From positions 1 to 37,119 of the forward strand of contig JAHEKJ010000024.1 in the NCBI GenBank assembly GCA_024638385.1: DNA of 37,119 bases, in the 5' to 3' direction. Each line of letters opens with the position of its first letter. The stretch's first letter is position 1. The stretch is from Gammaproteobacteria bacterium. Its GTDB lineage: Bacteria; Pseudomonadota; Gammaproteobacteria; GCA-001735895. A program made the translations under genes and the position numbers. Below the pieces are notes generated by a model that saw nothing but the letters and a program-made list of their open reading frames with translations, was not told the origin of the DNA and did no database searches. Below, in pieces: positions 32,493 through 37,119 of this stretch.

Positions 32493-34199
32493 ATGGCCGC
32501 AACCAATATGAATTTGACCGGAATTGCGCGCAAGCTCGTGATGGACAAGCATCTCGACGAGGGCGCGGCGGTGCAGGCGGTCGAAGCGGCCAACAAGGAG
32601 GGGGTGCAGCTGACCAGCTATCTGGTCACCAACAAGATCGTACCGTCGAGCGTCATCGCGATGATCTCGTCGCAGGAATTCGGCCTGCCGGTGTTCGACC
32701 TGACGGTCATGGATGCCGAGATGGCGGCGTTTGCGCTGGTCGAGGAAAAACTGATCGCCAAGCTCAACGCCGCGCCCCTGTTCAAGCGCGGCAACAAGCT
32801 GTTCGTCGCGATCTCGAGCCCGACCAATACCCAGGCGCTCGACGAGTTCAAGTTCGCCACCGGGCTGTCGACCGAGGCGGTGCTGGTGCAGGAAGACCAG
32901 CTCACGGACTTCATCGAGCAAGGCACCAGCGCGATGGACACCGCGATGGACGACATGCTCGACGACGATCTCGAGAATCTCGATATCGGCGCCGAGGAAG
33001 AGGAGGAAAAAGGGCCGACCGCGGCCGACGCCGAAGACGCGCCGGTCGTCAAGTACGTCAACAAGATCCTGCTCGACGCGATCAACAAGGGCGCATCGGA
33101 CATCCACTTCGAACCCTACGAGAAGAAGTACCGGATCCGCTACCGGATCGACGGCATCCTGCAGGAAATCGCGTCGCCGCCGATCAACATCGCCGCCAAG
33201 CTGACCGCGCGCGTCAAGGTCATGTCGCGGATGGACATCTCCGAACGGCGGGTGCCGCAGGACGGCCGCATCAAGCTCAAGCTGTCGAAGAAACGCGCAA
33301 TCGATTTCCGCGTCAACACCTGCCCGACGCTGTTCGGCGAGAAGGTCGTGTTGCGGATACTCGACCCGGGCAGCGCCAAGCTCGGCATCGACGCGCTCGG
33401 CTACGAGCCCGACCAGAAAGAACTCTACATGAAGGCGCTGGCCAATCCCTACGGCATGATCCTGGTCACCGGCCCGACCGGCAGCGGTAAGACGGTCTCG
33501 CTGTATACCGGCATCAACATCCTCAACAAGCCGGAAACCAATATTTCCACCGCCGAGGATCCGGCCGAAATCAATCTCGAGGGAATCAACCAGGTCAACG
33601 TCAACGACAAGGTCGGGCTGACCTTCGCCGAGGCGCTCAAGGCTTTCCTGCGCCAGGACCCGGACGTGATCATGGTCGGCGAGATCCGCGATATCGAGAC
33701 CGCCAACATCGCGATCAAGGCGGCGCAAACCGGCCACCTGGTGCTGTCGACGCTGCACACCAACGACGCGCCGCAAACGCTGACGCGCCTGATGAACATG
33801 GGCGTGCCGGCGTTCAACATCGCGACCTCGGTCAGCCTGATAATCGCCCAGCGCCTCGGCCGCCGGCTGTGTCCCGAGTGCAAGACGCTCGACGACTTGC
33901 CCAAGGACGTGCTGGTGAGGGAGGGCTTCAAGAAGGAAGATCTGGCCGAGGATCTCAAGATTTACAAGGCCGTCGGCTGCGACAAGTGCGTCGGCGGCTA
34001 CAAGGGCCGCGTCGGCATCTACCAGGTCATGACGATCTCCGAGGAAATGGGCCGCCTGATCATGAGCGGCGCCAATTCGATCGACCTGGCCGACCAGGCG
34101 GCCAAGGAAGGCATCGACGACCTGCGCCGCTCGGCCCTGAAAAAAGTCATGCAAGGCATGATCAGCCTGGAAGAAGCAAACCGCGTTACGAAGGATTAA
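32493..34199 (+). CDS. pilB: Type IV pilus assembly ATPase PilB
   Basis: The product has 568 residues. An N-terminal MshEN-type region (about 1-150) is followed by an acidic linker (DDDLENLDIGAEEEEE) and the secretion ATPase core. The core shows ASDIHFEPYEKKYRIRYRIDG, Walker A GPTGSGKT (about 327-334), the Asp box EDPAEINLEG, Walker B DVIMVGEIRD and the His box STLHTNDA. A C-terminal tetracysteine zinc site is formed by LCPEC and CDKC. It is the extension motor for the pilus. An ATG five codons in (MNLTGIAR) is an alternative start; neither has a clear Shine-Dalgarno. pilC follows after three bases. Confidence 0.97.
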   Translation: MAATNMNLTGIARKLVMDKHLDEGAAVQAVEAANKEGVQLTSYLVTNKIVPSSVIAMISSQEFGLPVFDLTVMDAEMAAFALVEEKLIAKLNAAPLFKRGNKLFVAISSPTNTQALDEFKFATGLSTEAVLVQEDQLTDFIEQGTSAMDTAMDDMLDDDLENLDIGAEEEEEKGPTAADAEDAPVVKYVNKILLDAINKGASDIHFEPYEKKYRIRYRIDGILQEIASPPINIAAKLTARVKVMSRMDISERRVPQDGRIKLKLSKKRAIDFRVNTCPTLFGEKVVLRILDPGSAKLGIDALGYEPDQKELYMKALANPYGMILVTGPTGSGKTVSLYTGINILNKPETNISTAEDPAEINLEGINQVNVNDKVGLTFAEALKAFLRQDPDVIMVGEIRDIETANIAIKAAQTGHLVLSTLHTNDAPQTLTRLMNMGVPAFNIATSVSLIIAQRLGRRLCPECKTLDDLPKDVLVREGFKKEDLAEDLKIYKAVGCDKCVGGYKGRVGIYQVMTISEEMGRLIMSGANSIDLADQAAKEGIDDLRRSALKKVMQGMISLEEANRVTKD

Positions 34200-34202
34200 A
34201 TC

Positions 34203-35426
34203 ATGGCAGCAAAAGCAGCGACCGCTGAAAAAGTCGAGTTTCTCTACGAGGGCACCAATCGCGGCGGCTCCAAGGTCAAGGGCGAAATCTACGCGCTCAG
34301 CGACACCCTCGCCAAGAGCGAGCTGCGCAAGCAGGGAATCAATCCGCTGCGGGTCAAGAAAAAGCCGAAGCCGCTGTTCGGCGGCGCGGCCAAGATCAAG
34401 CCCGCCGACATCGCGATCTTCGCGCGCCAGATGGCGACCATGATGCAGGCCGGCGTGCCGCTGGTGCAATCCTTCGAAATCATCGGCCAGGGTAACGAGA
34501 ACCCGGCGATGCAAAAGCTCATTTTCGCCATCAAGACCGAGGTCGAGGGCGGCGTATCGCTGGCCGAGGCCCTGGCCAAGCAGCCGCTTTACTTCGATCA
34601 ACTGTTCGTCAACCTGGTCAACGCCGGCGAGCAATCCGGCGCGCTCGAGACCATGCTCGACAAGCTCGCGACCTACAAGGAAAAGACCGAGGCGCTGAAA
34701 GCCAAGGTCAAGAAAGCGCTGTTTTACCCGATCGCGGTGATGGTCGTCGCCTTCATCGTGACCGTGATATTGCTGGTCTTCGTCGTGCCGCAGTTCCAGG
34801 ACCTGTTCGAATCCTTCGGCGCGGACCTGCCGGCGCTGACGCTGTTCGTCATCGGCCTGTCCGACTTCATGCAGCAATGGTGGTACGTCATCGCCGGCGC
34901 GATTGCCGGCGCGGTCTGGTTACTGCTCCACCTGAAGAAAACCTCGCCCAAGGTGCAGATGGCTTTCGACCGCGTTGCCCTGCGCGCGCCGGTCCTCGGC
35001 GATATCACGACCAAATCCGCAATCGCGCGTTTCTCGCGCACCCTCGAGACGATGTCGACCGCCGGCGTGCCGCTGGTCGAGGCGATGGATTCGGTGGCCG
35101 GCGCCTGCGGCAATATCATTTACCACGACGCCAGCCTGAAGATCCGGGACGAGGTCTCGCAGGGCACGCAATTGCAGACCTCGATGCGCAACACCGGCCT
35201 GTTCCCCAACATGGCGATCCAGATGGTTTCGATCGGCGAGGAAGCCGGTTCGCTCGACGCGATGCTGGCCAAGGTCGCCGATTTCTACGAGACCGAGGTC
35301 GACAACGCGGTCGACGCGCTGACCTCGCTGCTCGAGCCCATCATCATGGCCGTGCTCGGCGTCCTCGTCGGCGGCCTGATCATCGCGATGTACCTGCCGA
35401 TCTTCAAACTGGGTTCGGTCGTCTAA
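34203..35426 (+). CDS. pilC: Type IV pilus inner-membrane platform protein PilC
   Basis: The product has 407 residues with two T2SF/PilC repeat domains (about 70-195 and 275-395). FARQMATMMQAGVPLVQSFE and its second-half counterpart FSRTLETMSTAGVPLVEAMD show the internal duplication. Membrane helices lie near 178-202, 215-240 and 375-400. PilC is the platform that couples PilB motion to pilin insertion. AAGGA lies nine bases before the ATG, and the gene is three bases after pilB, in the same operon. Confidence 0.97.
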   Translation: MAAKAATAEKVEFLYEGTNRGGSKVKGEIYALSDTLAKSELRKQGINPLRVKKKPKPLFGGAAKIKPADIAIFARQMATMMQAGVPLVQSFEIIGQGNENPAMQKLIFAIKTEVEGGVSLAEALAKQPLYFDQLFVNLVNAGEQSGALETMLDKLATYKEKTEALKAKVKKALFYPIAVMVVAFIVTVILLVFVVPQFQDLFESFGADLPALTLFVIGLSDFMQQWWYVIAGAIAGAVWLLLHLKKTSPKVQMAFDRVALRAPVLGDITTKSAIARFSRTLETMSTAGVPLVEAMDSVAGACGNIIYHDASLKIRDEVSQGTQLQTSMRNTGLFPNMAIQMVSIGEEAGSLDAMLAKVADFYETEVDNAVDALTSLLEPIIMAVLGVLVGGLIIAMYLPIFKLGSVV

Positions 35427-35452
35427 GCGGAAGGGTCGGTCAGGACGGATTC

Positions 35453-36328
35453 TTGATCCAGCAGACGCTCTCCCTGTTCGAGCAATTTCCGGCCTTTTAT
35501 CTCGCGAGCCTGTTCGTCGTCGGGCTCGCGGTCGGCAGCTTCCTCAACGTCGTCATCTATCGCCTGCCGATCATGATGCAGCGCGAGTGGCGCAGCGACT
35601 GCCTCGAGTTTCTCGAGCAGGCCGATAGCAACGCCAGCGAGCGCTTCGATCTGGCCTACCCGCCGTCGCGTTGCGGGCACTGCGGTCACCGCATCACCGT
35701 GCTCGAGAATATCCCGTTGCTCAGCTACGTCGCGCTCGGCGGAAAATGCGCCGGCTGCAAGGCTCCGATCTCGTTGCAATACCCGCTGGTCGAGTTGTTT
35801 ACCGGCCTCGTTTCGGTCGTCGTCGGCTGGCGCTTCGGGGTCAGCCTGGAGGCCCTGGCGGCGCTGGCACTGAGCTGGAGCCTGATCGCCGCCGCGGGCA
35901 TCGACATCGGTCACAAGCTGCTGCCCGACAACATCACCCTGCCGTTGCTGTGGCTCGGCATCCTGCTCGCGCTCGGCGACGTGTTCGTTTCGCTCGAGGA
36001 CAGCGTCATCGGCGCCGCGGCGGGTTACCTGAGCCTGTGGAGCGTGTTCATGCTGTTCAAGCTCGTGACCGGCAAGGAAGGCATGGGTTACGGCGATTTC
36101 AAACTGCTGGCCGCGCTCGGCGCCTGGACCGGCTGGGACATGCTGCTCGTGATCGTGCTGTCGTCGTCGGTGGTCGGTGCGGTGGTCGGAATCACGATGA
36201 TCCTGCTCAAGCTCAACGAGCGCGGCACGCAGATCCCGTTCGGCCCCTACCTCGCCGCGGCCGGCTGGATCACGCTGCTGTGGGGCGAATCGCTGCTGCG
36301 CTCCTACTTCGCCCTGTTCGGGCTGTAG
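35453..36328 (+). CDS. pilD: Prepilin peptidase and N-methyltransferase PilD
   Basis: The product is 291 residues from a TTG at 35453, the family length; AGGA lies about seven bases upstream and there is no closer ATG or GTG in frame. It has a cytoplasmic zinc-binding tetracysteine (Cys74/77 in RCGHCG, Cys99/102 in KCAGC). The two aspartic protease residues are Asp151 in AAGIDIGHKLLPD and Asp215 in GMGYGDFKLLAALGAW. About eight membrane helices are predicted. It cleaves and N-methylates the pilins encoded upstream. It begins 26 bases after pilC and is followed by coaE after 11 bases. Confidence 0.96.
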   Translation: MIQQTLSLFEQFPAFYLASLFVVGLAVGSFLNVVIYRLPIMMQREWRSDCLEFLEQADSNASERFDLAYPPSRCGHCGHRITVLENIPLLSYVALGGKCAGCKAPISLQYPLVELFTGLVSVVVGWRFGVSLEALAALALSWSLIAAAGIDIGHKLLPDNITLPLLWLGILLALGDVFVSLEDSVIGAAAGYLSLWSVFMLFKLVTGKEGMGYGDFKLLAALGAWTGWDMLLVIVLSSSVVGAVVGITMILLKLNERGTQIPFGPYLAAAGWITLLWGESLLRSYFALFGL

Positions 36329-36339
36329 GCGGTAGAGCC

Positions 36340-36939
36340 GTGTTCGCGGTCGGGCTGACGGGGGGCATCGCATCGGGCAAGACGACGATCAGCGACCTGT
36401 TCGCAAAACGCGGCGTGCCGGTAATCGATACCGACGTCATCAGCCGCGGTCTGCTCGAACCGGGCGAGCAGGCGTATGCCCAGGTTCGCGCGCACTTCGG
36501 TGACGACATCGTCGATGCCGACGGCCGGATTCGACGTGCCCGCCTGCGCGAGATCGTGTTCAACGATCGGCGCGAAAAGACCTGGCTCGAAACCATGCTG
36601 CATCCGCTGATCTACCAGCGCAGTCTCGATACCATTCGTCGACACAAGCGCGACGCCTACGTGCTGGTCGTGATCCCGCTGCTGTTTGAGACCAATTTCC
36701 AGCCGCTGGTCGATCGCATCCTGGTCGTCGATTGCCCGGCCGCGGTGCAAATCGAGCGGCTGATCGCGCGCGACGGGATCGACGCCGACCTGGCCCGCAA
36801 GATGATCGCGCAGCAAATGTCCAACGAGCAGCGCATCGCCCGCGCCCACGATCTGATCGACAATAGCCGCGACGGCATCGATCTCGACGCCGAGGTCGAG
36901 CGGCTGCACCGGAAATACCACGCGCTGGCAAGCGCCTAG
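36340..36939 (+). CDS. coaE: Dephospho-CoA kinase
   Basis: The product is 199 residues from a GTG at 36340. It begins MFAVGLTGGIASGKTT with a P-loop (about 8-15), followed by PVIDTDVISRGLLEPG and the lid-region LHPLIYQRSLDTIRRH. YVLVVIPLLFET and the C-terminal RMIAQQMSNEQR-like stretch (KMIAQQMSNEQRIARA) with DLIDNS are also present. It phosphorylates dephospho-CoA, the last step of coenzyme A synthesis. The pilD-coaE-zapD order is common in gammaproteobacteria. The Shine-Dalgarno is weak. Confidence 0.95.
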   Translation: MFAVGLTGGIASGKTTISDLFAKRGVPVIDTDVISRGLLEPGEQAYAQVRAHFGDDIVDADGRIRRARLREIVFNDRREKTWLETMLHPLIYQRSLDTIRRHKRDAYVLVVIPLLFETNFQPLVDRILVVDCPAAVQIERLIARDGIDADLARKMIAQQMSNEQRIARAHDLIDNSRDGIDLDAEVERLHRKYHALASA

Positions 36940-36987
36940 TGCACGGGCACCCGTTTCCGGCAAGCGCCAGAACGATGAGTTTTCCGC

Positions 36988-36993
36988 TATAAT
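36988..36993 (+). promoter_or_regulatory. Perfect -10 hexamer before zapD
   Basis: TATAAT lies 28 bases upstream of the zapD ATG in the 82-base coaE/zapD spacer. No good -35 is visible. Confidence 0.45.
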
Positions 36994-37021
36994 TGCCGGG
37001 TTTTTCCCATAGTTTTTTGCA

Positions 37022-37119
37022 ATGTCGGCGAAATACCGGACTTTCGAGCAGCCGCTGAACGAACGCATTCGCATGTGTTTGCGCGTCGAGACGCTGATGA
37101 AACGCTATCACTATTTCGA
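37022..37119 (+). CDS. zapD: Cell division protein ZapD, N-terminal fragment (runs off right edge)
   Basis: The first 32 codons read MSAKYRTFEQPLNERIRMCL followed by RVETLMKRYHYF. FEQPLNERIR(L/M)xLRxExL is the characteristic start of ZapD (DUF1342/YacF), which cross-links FtsZ filaments at the division ring. Its position after coaE supports the call. No clear Shine-Dalgarno is seen before the ATG. Confidence 0.9.
   Translation, partial: MSAKYRTFEQPLNERIRMCLRVETLMKRYHYF

Noticed and set aside
32403..34877. Very long open frame (over 800 codons) antisense to pilB and pilC
   Set aside because: It mirrors the codons of two clearly recognised genes in GC-rich DNA, has a low-complexity Asp/Arg/His/Val-rich translation and matches no family. 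It is a shadow.
34877..35452. Apparent N-terminal extension of PilD
   Set aside because: The extension is the shifted frame of pilC; the TTG at 35453 gives the family length.

Overview
The window is a gene-dense, GC-rich (roughly two thirds G+C by eye) stretch of chromosome from a gammaproteobacterium. The basis for that call is the E. coli-like pyrC/rnt pair, a classical ArgA-type N-acetylglutamate synthase, a homodimeric-type AceE, a MotY-like protein, and the pilS-pilR-pilA-pilB-pilC-pilD-coaE-zapD order seen in gammaproteobacterial type IV pilus loci. MotY-type proteins are typical of sodium-driven polar flagella, so a marine or brackish habitat is plausible, but species cannot be named. 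I see no phage, transposon, CRISPR array, tRNA or rRNA. The window is mostly core metabolism, with its regulatory interest in leaders and promoters.

Layout. 1-2343 (minus): carAB, truncated at the left edge, with a promoter and a clean intrinsic terminator in the leader that looks like an attenuator. 2411-3325 (plus): EamA/DMT transporter. 3329-4894 (minus): membrane-anchored Ser/Thr kinase with an isolated terminator just upstream of its start. 4991-7786 (plus): cobalamin riboswitch, TonB-dependent receptor and cob(I)alamin adenosyltransferase, a compact B12 uptake and activation unit. 7790-15671 (minus): aceE-aceF-lpd (pyruvate dehydrogenase), then an alpha/beta hydrolase, a MotY-like protein and a small unknown protein, closely spaced on one strand. 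15788-18383 (plus): pyrC, rnt (overlapping) and a receiver protein with a degenerate GGDEF-like domain.

18406-20602 (minus): grxD and an asparagine-synthase-like amidotransferase of the N-acetylglutaminylglutamine type. 20760-21412 (plus): urate-oxidase-N-terminal-like membrane protein with a strong terminator. 21429-27083: argD-argF (plus), a convergent membrane GGDEF protein with a corrupted signature (minus), then argA and a 5'-nucleotidase (plus, start/stop overlap). 27097-27513 (minus): a DksA homologue that has lost three of four zinc cysteines. 27703-37119 (plus): PP0621-like protein, pilS, pilR, a sigma-54 promoter with upstream PilR-like palindromes, two tandem pilin genes, pilB, pilC, pilD, coaE and the first codons of zapD.

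How the genes work together. CarAB makes carbamoyl phosphate. ArgA, ArgD and ArgF belong to the arginine branch and PyrC to the pyrimidine branch, so both consumers of carbamoyl phosphate are represented. PilS/PilR should activate sigma-54 transcription of pilA, and PilB/C/D are the assembly ATPase, platform and prepilin peptidase. I did not find a convincing new multi-gene system. The best leads are RNA-level control (carA attenuator, B12 expression platform, orphan terminator), the tandem pilins, and several proteins that keep a family fold but have lost signature residues (two GGDEF proteins, DksA, the ArgA kinase-like domain).
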